Below, in pieces: positions 50,700-59,261 of a stretch of 64,000 bases of DNA. How positions within the stretch are numbered: the first letter of the stretch is position 1; each line of letters starts with the position of its first letter. This DNA comes from Paraburkholderia sejongensis (GTDB taxonomy: Bacteria; Pseudomonadota; Gammaproteobacteria; Burkholderiales; Burkholderiaceae), in assembly GCF_020880815.1 (NCBI RefSeq), contig NZ_JAJITD010000017.1, positions 1 to 64,000 on the forward strand, given 5' to 3'. Below the pieces are notes generated by a model, which worked only from the letters and a program-made list of their open reading frames with translations, was not told the DNA's origin and did no database searches. Made by a program: the position numbers and the translations under genes.

Positions 50700-51344
50700 A
50701 TGAACGCGAACAAACGCCGCGCCATCTACGAAACGCTTCAGAGCCTGAATCCGCATCCGACCACCGAGCTCGCGTACACGACGCCGTTCGAACTGCTGAT
50801 CGCGGTGCTGCTGTCGGCGCAGGCGACCGACGTGTCGGTCAACAAGGCAATGCGCAAGATGTTCCCGGTCGCGAACACGCCGCAGAAGATCGTCGAGCTC
50901 GGCGAAGCGGGCGTGGCCGACTACATCAAGACGATCGGCCTGTATCGCACCAAGGCCAAGAACGTGATCGCGACCTGCCGGATCCTGCTCGACCAGTACG
51001 GCGGCGAGGTGCCGGAGGATCGCGAGGCGCTCGAAAGTCTGCCGGGCGTCGGCCGCAAAACCGCCAACGTGATCCTGAATACCGCGTTCGGCCATCCGAC
51101 CATCGCGGTCGACACGCATATCTTCCGCGTCGCCAACCGCACCGGGCTCGCGCCGGGCAAGGACGTGCGCGCGGTCGAGGCGGCGCTGGAGAAATTCACG
51201 CCCGCCGAGTTCAAGCAGGATGCGCACCACTGGTTGATCCTGCATGGGCGCTACGTGTGCAAGGCGCGCCGGCCCGAATGCTGGCATTGCGTGATCGAGC
51301 CGCTGTGCGAGTTCCGGCCGAAAACGCCGCCGCCCGAGCTGTGA
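50700..51344 (+). CDS. nth: Endonuclease III (DNA glycosylase/AP lyase)
   Basis: The protein has 214 residues from ATG 50700. It removes oxidised pyrimidines in base-excision repair. Features: LLSAQATDVSVNKAM, the helix-hairpin-helix LPGVGRKTANVIL with the catalytic Lys, VDTHIFRVANR with the catalytic Asp, and the C-terminal 4Fe-4S motif with Cys spacing 6-2-5 in VCKARRPECWHCVIEPLC. Length equals E. coli Nth within a few residues. It sits downstream of rsxB, consistent with a shared Fe-S theme, and upstream of a DUF1841 gene. Confidence 0.97.
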   Translation: MNANKRRAIYETLQSLNPHPTTELAYTTPFELLIAVLLSAQATDVSVNKAMRKMFPVANTPQKIVELGEAGVADYIKTIGLYRTKAKNVIATCRILLDQYGGEVPEDREALESLPGVGRKTANVILNTAFGHPTIAVDTHIFRVANRTGLAPGKDVRAVEAALEKFTPAEFKQDAHHWLILHGRYVCKARRPECWHCVIEPLCEFRPKTPPPEL

Positions 51345-51557
51345 GCGAGCCTGGCGGCGGCACGGCGCGCGCTTCGAGGCCAACGCCAGCGTCAACACCA
51401 ACGCCAATGCCAGCGCCAACAACAGAGCACACACCAGCGCCAGCAGCCCCTAACGCCGCGGCGTAAAATGTCGCTTTCGCGCGCCGCGCCGGCCCCACAG
51501 CCACACGCGCCACACGCGCAACCCGGCACCCCATTCCCTACACCCACCGGTTCCACG

Positions 51558-51992
51558 ATGTTCAATCCCAGCCGCGACGAAGTCCGCCAATTTTTCATCG
51601 ACACCTGGCGCAAGCAGCGCAACGGCGAAATCCTGACGCCGCTCGAAGCGATCGCCGCCGACTGGATCGTCGAACATCCGGAATATCACGCGGACCTGTC
51701 CGACGGCCCGGCCGCGCAGGCGCAGGACTATTCGCCGGAACGCGGCCAGACCAACCCGTTTCTGCATCTGTCGATGCATCTGGCGATCTCCGAGCAGTTG
51801 TCGATCGATCAGCCGCCCGGCATCCGCGCCGCGCACGAGCGGCTGGCCGCGCGCATGGGTTCGAGCCACGACGCGCAGCACGCGATCATGGATTGCCTCG
51901 GCGAAACCATCTGGGAAGCGCAACGCACCGGCATGCCGCCCGATACCGATGCCTATCTGCAACGGATCGAACGACGCGCGACGCGCGACTGA
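51558..51992 (+). CDS. DUF1841 family protein
   Basis: The protein has 144 residues from ATG 51558. It begins MFNPSRDEVRQFFIDTWRK and contains NPFLHLSMHLAISEQLSID and HAIMDCLGETIWEAQRTG, the standard DUF1841 order. All-helical, soluble, function unknown; the conserved His residues in HLSMHL and the DC pair might bind metal or haem. Found mainly in beta- and gamma-proteobacteria, often near nth-like genes. A simple CCAACGCCAGC-type repeat lies in the spacer between nth and this gene. Confidence 0.9.
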   Translation: MFNPSRDEVRQFFIDTWRKQRNGEILTPLEAIAADWIVEHPEYHADLSDGPAAQAQDYSPERGQTNPFLHLSMHLAISEQLSIDQPPGIRAAHERLAARMGSSHDAQHAIMDCLGETIWEAQRTGMPPDTDAYLQRIERRATRD

Positions 51993-52033
51993 AGAACGCG
52001 CGAACGCGCGCCGCCAACCCCGCCCCAAAAGCA

Positions 52034-52059
52034 AAACACCCCGCCGAGGCGGGGTGTTT
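52034..52059. terminator. Terminator hairpin between DUF1841 and cytochrome genes
   Basis: AAACACCCCGCC and its complement around a tight loop, with T-rich ends on both strands. The flanking genes converge here. Confidence 0.75.
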
Positions 52060-52104
52060 CGTTTGCAGCCGCTTCGCTCGCGCAACGCGCGCGAGGTCGA
52101 AGGC

Positions 52105-52488
52105 TTACTTCTTCTGCACCAGATCGCCTTGGAGCGATTCGATGTAAGCGGCGATGTCCTTCATATCGCTCAGCGACAGGCTCTGCACCTGGGCCTGCAT
52201 GATCGCGTTGTTGCGGCCGAAGTGCGGATTGCCGAGGCCCATCTGATATTGGCGCAGCGCGAAGAACACGTAGTCGGAATGCTGGCCGGCGAGCTTCGGA
52301 TACTCGGGGCTGACCGGCTTGTTCAGGTTCACGCCGTGGCAGGCCGCGCAGTTGTGGCTGTCGGAGAGCACCTTGCCGTTGGAAGCGTCAGCCGCGTGGG
52401 CGCCGTTCGCTGCAACCAGACCGAGCACGGCCGCCGACGCGCAGGCAGCCTTGAATACCGTGTGGAGTGCCTGTTGGGGCTTGATCAT
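52105..52488 (-). CDS. Class I c-type cytochrome (c4/c553-like)
   Basis: The protein has 127 residues from ATG 52488. Signal peptide to about 33 (AHA/AD). The haem motif is CAACH in HNCAACHGVNLNKP, with an axial Met probably in MGLGNPHFGRNN or AIMQAQ. Ends LSDMKDIAAYIESLQGDL, usual for small monohaem cytochromes. It would carry electrons in the periplasm. A related cytochrome gene lies 46 bases upstream in the same operon, so the two may be docking partners for one dehydrogenase or oxidase. Confidence 0.92.
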   Translation of the reverse strand: MIKPQQALHTVFKAACASAAVLGLVAANGAHAADASNGKVLSDSHNCAACHGVNLNKPVSPEYPKLAGQHSDYVFFALRQYQMGLGNPHFGRNNAIMQAQVQSLSLSDMKDIAAYIESLQGDLVQKK

Positions 52489-52534
52489 GGAATCTCCTAT
52501 CCCGAGAATTTGATGTGCTGGTGACCGACGCCGA

Positions 52535-52903
52535 TCACTTGTCGGGATTGTTTTTCGAAGCGGCAGTTTGCGCTGCGTAGTACGCGGCGATGTCGGCAAT
52601 GTCCTGATCCGACAGCGACACCGCGATCGCATGCATCGTGTCGAAGTGGCGGTCGCCCTTCTTGTACGCGTGCAGTGCGTTCTCGAGGTACGCCTGGTTC
52701 TGGCCGCCGATCTTCGGCACACGGAACACCTCGGGATACGCGGTGCGATATTCGGGGATGCCGTGGCAGCCGATACACATCGCGACCTTGCCCTGGCCCG
52801 CCTTCGCGTTGCCCACGACATCCGCTGCCTGCGCACTGGCCGCATAGCCCGCGAGCACCGCCAGCGCTGCGATCACGACGTGTTTGCCGACGAATTTATT
52901 CAT
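52535..52903 (-). CDS. Class I c-type cytochrome
   Basis: The protein has 122 residues, ATG 52903. Signal peptide cut after about residue 26 (AQA/AD). Haem motif CIGCH in KVAMCIGCHGIPEYRTAYP, probable axial Met in HFDTMHAIAVSLSDQDI, ending DIADIAAYYAAQ. First gene of a two-cytochrome operon. Periplasmic electron carrier; partner unknown in this window. Confidence 0.92.
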   Translation of the reverse strand: MNKFVGKHVVIAALAVLAGYAASAQAADVVGNAKAGQGKVAMCIGCHGIPEYRTAYPEVFRVPKIGGQNQAYLENALHAYKKGDRHFDTMHAIAVSLSDQDIADIAAYYAAQTAASKNNPDK

Positions 52904-53242
52904 AGATGTAACCTGGCTTGAGGGGAAACGGGCGCCCAGAAAAGCGCGGTCCGTGCCGTTCTTCTTGTAGGGTAGCCACGCAGGCCAAAAAAATCGGGCT
53001 CATTGTACCGCGACGCCACGACGCACGTCCACCAGCCGCGGGGGCCGCGCAACGCCCGCCACGGCAGGCCGCAGCGCCTTATCCGGCGGGGCTGAGCGCA
53101 CGCCGGGCGGGCCTGCCGGACCTGTATCAGGCAGCCGCTCCCGGGTGCCGCGCAACCCGGCTCACACCATACGCGAGCCGGTTTCAGGCCAACAGGTCTT
53201 CTGACTTATACTGGGTTTTTTCCCAAAAAAGAGCACCTCGCC
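52904..53242. other. Divergent spacer between cytochrome and MoxR operons
   Basis: About 340 bases without a gene. A TATACT box at 53207-53212, with a poor -35, may drive the MoxR-VWA operon; a short GGG/CCC hairpin around T6 follows at about 53214-53225. Confidence 0.45.
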
Positions 53243-54085
53243 ATGCGTTTCGAAGGCTCATCGCAGTACGTCGCCACCGACGACCTCAAGCTCGCGGTCA
53301 ACGCCGCGATGACGCTCAAGCGCCCGCTGCTGATCAAGGGCGAACCCGGCACCGGCAAGACCATGCTCGCGGAGGAAGTGGCCGCCGCGCTCGGCATGCC
53401 GCTGCTGCAGTGGCACATCAAGTCGACCACCAAGGCGCAACAGGGGCTGTACGAATACGATGCGGTCTCGCGTCTGCGCGACTCGCAGCTCGGCGACGAG
53501 CGCGTCAAGGACATCGCCAACTACATCGTCAAGGGCGTGCTGTGGCAGGCGTTCGAGGCCGACCAGCAAACCGTGCTGCTGATCGACGAGATCGACAAGG
53601 CCGACATCGAATTTCCGAACGACCTGCTGCGCGAACTCGACCGCATGGAGTTCTACGTGTACGAGACGCACGAACTGGTGCGCGCGAAGCATCGGCCGCT
53701 CGTGATCATCACGTCGAACAACGAGAAGGAACTGCCCGACGCGTTCCTGCGCCGCTGCTTCTTCCACTACATCAGGTTTCCCGATCCGCAGACGATGCAG
53801 CAGATCGTCGAGGTGCACTATCCCGGCATCAAGAAGGAACTGCTGGCCGCCGCGCTGCAAAGTTTCTTCGAACTGCGTAACGTCGCGGGCCTGAAAAAGA
53901 AGCCGTCCACCTCGGAACTGCTCGACTGGCTCAAGCTGCTGCTCGCCGAAGACATCCCGCCCGAAGCGTTGCGCTCGGCCGACCAGAAGCAGATCGTGCC
54001 GCCGCTGCACGGCGCGCTGCTGAAGAACGAACAGGACGTGAGCCTGTTCGAACGGCTGCTGTTCATGAACCGCAACAACCGTTGA
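53243..54085 (+). CDS. MoxR-family AAA+ ATPase
   Basis: The protein has 280 residues from ATG 53243. Walker A GEPGTGKT (33-40), Walker B VLLIDEIDKAD, sensor 1 VIITSNNEKELPDAFLRRC with the arginine finger, and a helical lid. MoxR ATPases work with von Willebrand factor A-domain proteins to insert metals or mature enzyme complexes; the next gene is such a partner, 61 bases downstream. This pair resembles the CoxD-CoxE type used for Mo-Cu enzymes, although no CO dehydrogenase gene is near. Cytosolic. Confidence 0.93.
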   Translation: MRFEGSSQYVATDDLKLAVNAAMTLKRPLLIKGEPGTGKTMLAEEVAAALGMPLLQWHIKSTTKAQQGLYEYDAVSRLRDSQLGDERVKDIANYIVKGVLWQAFEADQQTVLLIDEIDKADIEFPNDLLRELDRMEFYVYETHELVRAKHRPLVIITSNNEKELPDAFLRRCFFHYIRFPDPQTMQQIVEVHYPGIKKELLAAALQSFFELRNVAGLKKKPSTSELLDWLKLLLAEDIPPEALRSADQKQIVPPLHGALLKNEQDVSLFERLLFMNRNNR

Positions 54086-54146
54086 GCGGGCACCCCGCCC
54101 TGACCCGACTGCGCGGCCGAGCCCGGCCGCCGCAAGGACACCCAGC

Positions 54147-55322
54147 ATGCTGATCGACTTCTTCTACTCGCTGCGCGCCGCCAAACTGCCGGTGTCGGTG
54201 AAGGAATACCTGACGCTGCTCGAAGCGCTGAAGGCGAACGTGATCGCGCCGTCGCTCGACGAGTTCTACTACCTCGCGCGCATCACGCTCGTGAAGGACG
54301 AGCAGTACTTCGACAAGTTCGACCAGGCGTTCGGCGCGTATTTCAACGGCGTCGCGCAGAGCTCGGAACTCGCGTTCGAGGTGCCGCTCGACTGGCTGAA
54401 GAAGAAACTGCAACGCGATCTGTCGCCGGAAGAGAAAGCGCAGATCGAGGCGATGGGCGGCCTCGACAAGCTGATGGAGCGCCTGAAGGAACTGTTCGAC
54501 GAACAGAAGGAGCGCCACGAAGGCGGCAACAAATGGATCGGCACCGGCGGCACGTCGCCGTTCGGCAACGGCGGCTATAACCCGGAAGGCGTGCGCATCG
54601 GCGGCGACGCGGCCGGCAACCGCACCGCGGTCAAGGTCTGGGAAGCGCGCGCGTATCGCGACTACGACGACCAGGTCGAGATCGGCACCCGCAACATCAA
54701 GGTCGCGCTGCGGCGGCTGCGCCGCTTCGCGCGCGAAGGCGCGGCCGAGGAGCTCGATCTGCCCGACACGATCCGCAGCACCGCGGCGAACGCCGGCTGG
54801 CTCGATCTGAAGATGGTGCCCGAGCGGCACAACAACGTGAAAGTGCTGATGCTGCTGGATGTCGGCGGCTCGATGGACGATCACGTGAAACGCACCGAGG
54901 AGCTGTTCTCCGCCGCCAAGGCCGAGTTCAAGCACCTCGAGTTCTACTATTTCCACAACTGCGTGTACGACTTCCTGTGGAAGAACAATCGGCGCCGGCA
55001 CGCCGAACGCACGCCGACGTGGGACGTGCTGCACAAGTTCACGCCCGACTACAAGCTGATCTTCGTCGGCGACGCGACCATGAGTCCTTATGAAGTGCTG
55101 CAGCCCGGCGGCTCGGTCGAGTACAACAACGCCGAGGCCGGCGCGGTGTGGCTGCGCCGGCTCGCCGATCATTTCCCGCATTTCGCGTGGCTGAACCCCG
55201 AGCCCGAGGCGCTGTGGCCGTACCGCCAGTCGGTCAGCGCGATTCGCGAAGTGCTCGGCCACCGGATGTATCCGCTCACGCTAGCGGGCCTCGAGACTGC
55301 CATGCGCGTGCTGAGCAAGTAA
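54147..55322 (+). CDS. VWA-domain CoxE-like protein, partner of MoxR
   Basis: The protein has 391 residues from ATG 54147. The N-terminal two-thirds are helical (LIDFFYSLRAAKLPVSVKEYL). The VWA domain starts near 230 with VLMLLDVGGSMDDH (Asp238): the metal-ion-dependent adhesion site reads D-x-G-G-S instead of D-x-S-x-S, so the first Ser ligand is changed. LIFVGDATMSPYEVL supplies the later Asp/Thr part. A Gly-rich loop (GTGGTSPFGNGG) lies at about 131-142. CoxE-like proteins act with MoxR ATPases as chaperones. Operon with the gene upstream. Confidence 0.9.
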   Translation: MLIDFFYSLRAAKLPVSVKEYLTLLEALKANVIAPSLDEFYYLARITLVKDEQYFDKFDQAFGAYFNGVAQSSELAFEVPLDWLKKKLQRDLSPEEKAQIEAMGGLDKLMERLKELFDEQKERHEGGNKWIGTGGTSPFGNGGYNPEGVRIGGDAAGNRTAVKVWEARAYRDYDDQVEIGTRNIKVALRRLRRFAREGAAEELDLPDTIRSTAANAGWLDLKMVPERHNNVKVLMLLDVGGSMDDHVKRTEELFSAAKAEFKHLEFYYFHNCVYDFLWKNNRRRHAERTPTWDVLHKFTPDYKLIFVGDATMSPYEVLQPGGSVEYNNAEAGAVWLRRLADHFPHFAWLNPEPEALWPYRQSVSAIREVLGHRMYPLTLAGLETAMRVLSK

Positions 55323-55432
55323 CGGCGCCGCTCGGCGCCCCGCGCCGCTTTATCGACTCACCGCTTTACCGCCTCACCACCTCACCGCTTCACCTCCGAT
55401 AACAAGCAACAGGCCATAAGAAAAGCATCCGC

Positions 55433-56653
55433 ATGAGCTCGCCCCCTTCGCCCCAGCTGTCCCCCGCCACCACGCCGCCTGGGCGCTTCAACCCGCTCGC
55501 CGATACCTCGCTATCGACGATCGTCGCCGGCTTCGTCGCGATGATGACCGGCTACACCAGTTCGCTGGTGCTGATGTTCCAGGCCGGCCAGGCCGCGCAC
55601 CTCACCGATGCGCAGATTTCGTCGTGGATCTGGGCGCTGTCGATGGGCATGGGTTTCTGCTCGATCGGACTGTCGCTGCGCTTTCGCGCGCCGATCGTGA
55701 TCGCGTGGTCGACGCCGGGCGCGGCGCTGCTGGTGTCGTCGCTCGCGCATGTCGAGTATGCGCAGGCGATCGGCGCGTTCATCGTCTGCGCGGTGCTGCT
55801 CACGCTGGTCGGCGTGACCGGCTGGTTCGACACGCTGATGAAAAAAATTCCGGCCGGCCTCGCGTCGGCGCTGCTCGCCGGGATCCTGTTCGAAATCGGC
55901 ATCGAGATTTTCCGCGCCGCGCAGTACCAGAGCGCGCTCGTGCTGACGATGTTCTTCACCTACCTGATCGTCAAACGGCTGTCGCCGCGCTATGCGATCG
56001 TGACGACGCTGGTGGTCGGCACGGCGGCCGCCGGCGCGCTCGGACTGCTCGATTTCAGCCACTTTCACGTCGCGCTCGCGCATCCGGTGTTCACGATGCC
56101 GGCGTTCTCGGCGGCCGCGGTCGTGAGCATCGGGATTCCGCTGTTCGTCGTCGCGATGGCGTCGCAGAACGTGCCCGGCATCGCGGTGCTGCGCGCCGAC
56201 GGCTACCAGACCCCGTCCGCGCCGCTGATCGCGACGACCGGCCTCGCGTCGCTGCTGCTCGCGCCGTTCGGCTCGCACGGCGTCAATCTGGCGGCGATCA
56301 CCGCGGCGATCTGCACCGGCCCGGAAGCGCACCAAAATCCGCGCCGCCGCTACACCGCGGCGGTGTGGGGCGGCATTTTCTATCTGCTCGCCGGCGTGTT
56401 CGGCGCGACCATCGCCGCGCTGTTCGCCGCATTGCCGAAGGCGCTGGTGGTGTCGGTCGCCGCGCTCGCGCTGTTCGGCTCGATCATGAGCGGACTTGCG
56501 AACGCGATGCAGGACACGCGCCAGCGCGAAGCGGCGCTCGTCACCTTCATGGTGACCGCGTCGGGACTGACGCTGCTGTCGATCGGCTCGGCGTTCTGGG
56601 GGCTCGTCGCCGGTGTGCTCACGCAACTGATCCTCAATGCGCGGCGCGCGTGA
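55433..56653 (+). CDS. benE: Benzoate/proton symporter BenE
   Basis: The protein has 406 residues, ATG 55433, with about twelve hydrophobic segments. Family motifs: TSLSTIVAGFVAMMTGYTSSLVLMFQA (start cited: LSTIVAGFVAMMTGY), FRAPIVIAWSTPGAALL, GIPLFVVAMASQNVPGIAVL and LLAPFGSHGVNLAAITAAICTG. BenE imports benzoate or similar acids across the inner membrane. No ben catabolic genes are near, so its substrate is not settled. It lies between the VWA gene and tal in the same direction with longer spacers, so probably separate. Confidence 0.92.
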   Translation: MSSPPSPQLSPATTPPGRFNPLADTSLSTIVAGFVAMMTGYTSSLVLMFQAGQAAHLTDAQISSWIWALSMGMGFCSIGLSLRFRAPIVIAWSTPGAALLVSSLAHVEYAQAIGAFIVCAVLLTLVGVTGWFDTLMKKIPAGLASALLAGILFEIGIEIFRAAQYQSALVLTMFFTYLIVKRLSPRYAIVTTLVVGTAAAGALGLLDFSHFHVALAHPVFTMPAFSAAAVVSIGIPLFVVAMASQNVPGIAVLRADGYQTPSAPLIATTGLASLLLAPFGSHGVNLAAITAAICTGPEAHQNPRRRYTAAVWGGIFYLLAGVFGATIAALFAALPKALVVSVAALALFGSIMSGLANAMQDTRQREAALVTFMVTASGLTLLSIGSAFWGLVAGVLTQLILNARRA

Positions 56654-56874
56654 ACGAAGCGCCGCCTGGCGGGGTCCATATCGGTTGTCGCTATCCGCTG
56701 TTCATACCGTTGCCGGCGATCCGCCATAGAATAGATACATCCGGCAGCGCATCGCCGCCCCTCGCGGAACGCGCTGCGGCTTGACTCGCGGCCGCCGCGC
56801 CGCTCCACCGGGCGACGCGGCGGCGTCCTCATTTCCCCTGAACCACGGCGCACAGGCGCCCTGAAGGCCCGAAC

Positions 56875-57828
56875 ATGACAACCGCACTCGATCAACTCAA
56901 GCAATACACCACCGTGGTCGCCGACACCGGCGACTTCCAGCAGCTCGCGGCCTACAAGCCGCAGGACGCGACCACCAATCCGTCGCTGATTCTGAAGGCC
57001 GTGCAAAAAGACGACTACCGGCCGCTGCTCGAAAAAACCGTCAAGGCGCACGCGTCGAAACCGGTCGGTGCGATCATCGACCAGTTGCTGATCGCGTTCG
57101 GCACCGAAATCCTCAAGATCATCCCGGGGCGGGTCTCGACCGAAGTCGACGCGCGCCTGTCGTTCGACATCGAAGGCTCGGTCGCGAAGGGCCGCGAGCT
57201 GATCGCGCTGTACAAGGACCACGGCATCGAGCGTGAGCGCGTGCTGATCAAGCTCGCTTCCACCTGGGAAGGCGTGCGCGCGGCCGAGGTGCTGCAGAAG
57301 GAAGGCATCCGCTGCAACATGACGCTGCTGTTCTCGCTCGCCCAGGCGGCCGCCTGCGCGGAAGCGGGCGCGCAACTGATCTCGCCGTTCGTCGGCCGGA
57401 TCTACGACTGGTACAAGAAGAGCGCCGGCAGCGCGTGGGACGAAGCGAAGGACGGCGGCGCGAACGACCCGGGCGTCAAGTCGGTGCGCCGCATCTACGC
57501 GTACTACAAGAAGTTCGGCTACAAGACCGAGGTGATGGGCGCGAGTTTCCGCACCACTTCGCAGATCCTCGAACTGGCCGGCTGCGATCTGCTGACCATC
57601 AGCCCGGACCTGCTGCAGAAGCTGCACGACAGCAACGAGACGGTCGAGCGCAAGCTGTCGGGCGACATGGCGCAGGAAGCGGACCTCGAACGCGTGCCGG
57701 TCGACGAAAAGTCGTTCCGCTTCCTCGTCAACGACGATGCGATGGCGACCGAGAAGCTCGCCGAAGGGATCCGCACGTTCGCCGCCGATGCGGTAAAGCT
57801 CGAAAAGCTGATCGACTCGCTGCGTTGA
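56875..57828 (+). CDS. tal: Transaldolase
   Basis: The protein has 317 residues, ATG 56875, equal to E. coli TalB. It moves a dihydroxyacetone unit in the pentose phosphate pathway. QDATTNPSLILKAVQ, the Schiff-base Lys126 in LIKLASTWEGVRAAE, NMTLLFSLAQAAACAEAGA and ISPFVGRIYDWYKK are in family order, and MGASFRTTSQILELAGCDLLTISP closes the barrel (cited in part). Cytosolic. A strong hairpin follows at 57918. Confidence 0.97.
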   Translation: MTTALDQLKQYTTVVADTGDFQQLAAYKPQDATTNPSLILKAVQKDDYRPLLEKTVKAHASKPVGAIIDQLLIAFGTEILKIIPGRVSTEVDARLSFDIEGSVAKGRELIALYKDHGIERERVLIKLASTWEGVRAAEVLQKEGIRCNMTLLFSLAQAAACAEAGAQLISPFVGRIYDWYKKSAGSAWDEAKDGGANDPGVKSVRRIYAYYKKFGYKTEVMGASFRTTSQILELAGCDLLTISPDLLQKLHDSNETVERKLSGDMAQEADLERVPVDEKSFRFLVNDDAMATEKLAEGIRTFAADAVKLEKLIDSLR

Positions 57829-57917
57829 AAGCCTGCGTCGAGAAGCTGAGCCGCGCGCGCTGATGGAGCGGTGATCGAGCGCCGATCCGCGCTCCAGCCG
57901 AGCCCGCTGCGCAAAAC

Positions 57918-57953
57918 CGAACGACCCTGAACCTCACGGTTCAGGGTCGTTCG
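57918..57953. terminator. Strong 16-base hairpin between converging tal and FUSC genes
   Basis: Arms 57918-57933 and 57938-57953 are perfect complements around TCAC. The plus strand continues CCGTTTA, so the T-run is short; it lies right at the end of the FUSC gene. Confidence 0.8.
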
Positions 57954-57957
57954 CCGT

Positions 57958-59097
57958 TTACCGTCGCGCGGTCTTCGCGTCGCTCCGCGAACCGCGCGTA
58001 TGCCCTTCGATATCCCAGTTCGGCTCGGTCTCGAGCAACAGCGCGCGCAGCCGGTCCACCTGTTCCGCGAGCCGCTGGCCGAGCCAGTACGGCCCCTGCC
58101 ATTCGGGCGGCAACCCCGCCGCCCCGCCCGGCGCGTCGACCAGCGGCGCCGCGGCTGGAATGCCCGCGTTGGTCGTGTGACCGAAGCGCAACGCGCGCGC
58201 CATCGACAGCAGAATCGCCCGCACCGCGCGCACCTCGTTGCCGCAGTGCGCGGCGTACGCGGCACGCGCGGCGGCGTCGGCGTGCATCAGCGGACCGGTC
58301 GCGAGCAGTTCGAGCGAACTGAGCACCGAGCGATGCAGCCGCTGGATCTCCTCGAGCCGGGTCAGCGGCACGCCGATTTCCTTCGCGACCGACGGCATCA
58401 ATCCGCGCAACTGCACGAGCCGCTTGTTGATCGCGACGAAATGCCGGACCTGCTCTTCCTCGCCGATCGTCTCGCCGTCGAGCAGCCGCGCGTAGATGCC
58501 CGCGCATTCGCGCAGATTGGTCGCGAGCCCGTAGCGCCACGAATACGTCGCGTGCAACGGAAACGCGAACGAGAAGCCCAGCGCGATCACGATGCCGATC
58601 AGCACATTGAAAGTGCGCCACAGCCCGACGTCGATCAGGTTGTCGCCGTGACCGGCGACGATGCACATCGTGATCGCGGTCAGCAGTCCGACATAACCCG
58701 CCTTGCCGATCGCGAACCATGCGCAGATCCCCGCGATGATCGCCTCCAGCACGAAGGTGAGCGGCAACGAGCCGATCATGTTCTGCTGCATGATCAGCAC
58801 GAGTCCGATCGCCGCGCCGAGCAGCGTGCCGGCCGCGCGCTCGGCCGCTTTCTGGCGGATATTTCCGTGATGCTGGAGGCCGCCGATCACGACCAGCAGC
58901 GTCACCGACGACCAGATGCCGTGCGGAATGTCGATGCCGGTGGTCGCGAGAATCGAGAACAGCATCGCGAGGCCGACCCGCAGGCTGTGCAGCACCTTCG
59001 CGTGGCGATAGCGGTAATAGGGCGAGCTCACCGCGCGAATCATCCGGCTGAGCGCCGAGCGGCGCGGGATCACGGTGGGAGTATCGGCAGCAGCCAT
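57958..59097 (-). CDS. FUSC-family membrane protein (aromatic acid exporter-like)
   Basis: The protein has 379 residues from ATG 59097. The N-terminal half has about six hydrophobic segments (about 40-195) with HGIWSSVTLLVVIGGLQHHGNIRQKAAERAAGTLLGA (part cited: GNIRQKAAERAAGTLLG), the mark of the fusaric-acid-resistance/YccS group. The C-terminal half is a soluble helical domain. These proteins are thought to export aromatic or other weak acids or be part of such pumps. No membrane-fusion or outer-membrane partner is adjacent, so it may act alone. Confidence 0.87.
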   Translation of the reverse strand: MAAADTPTVIPRRSALSRMIRAVSSPYYRYRHAKVLHSLRVGLAMLFSILATTGIDIPHGIWSSVTLLVVIGGLQHHGNIRQKAAERAAGTLLGAAIGLVLIMQQNMIGSLPLTFVLEAIIAGICAWFAIGKAGYVGLLTAITMCIVAGHGDNLIDVGLWRTFNVLIGIVIALGFSFAFPLHATYSWRYGLATNLRECAGIYARLLDGETIGEEEQVRHFVAINKRLVQLRGLMPSVAKEIGVPLTRLEEIQRLHRSVLSSLELLATGPLMHADAAARAAYAAHCGNEVRAVRAILLSMARALRFGHTTNAGIPAAAPLVDAPGGAAGLPPEWQGPYWLGQRLAEQVDRLRALLLETEPNWDIEGHTRGSRSDAKTARR

Positions 59098-59164
59098 GGC
59101 AGCGCGCGGCGAACGCGTGAAGGAACGGTTCCGCTATCGTGCCCTGGAGTGCCGCGCAAACACA

Positions 59165-59194
59165 AACGCCCGCGAACTTTCGTCCGCGGGCGTT
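59165..59194. terminator. Terminator-like hairpin between FUSC and mctP
   Basis: AACGCCCGCG/CGCGGGCGTT, 10-base perfect stem with a 10-base loop. It lies downstream of the mctP operon on the minus strand; the T-run is weak. Confidence 0.65.
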
Positions 59195-59261
59195 GCATTT
59201 GCGACTGTGCCTTCAGCTAGCGGCGCGGCCGCCCCCCGAACCTCGGGAAGCGGCGCACCGC

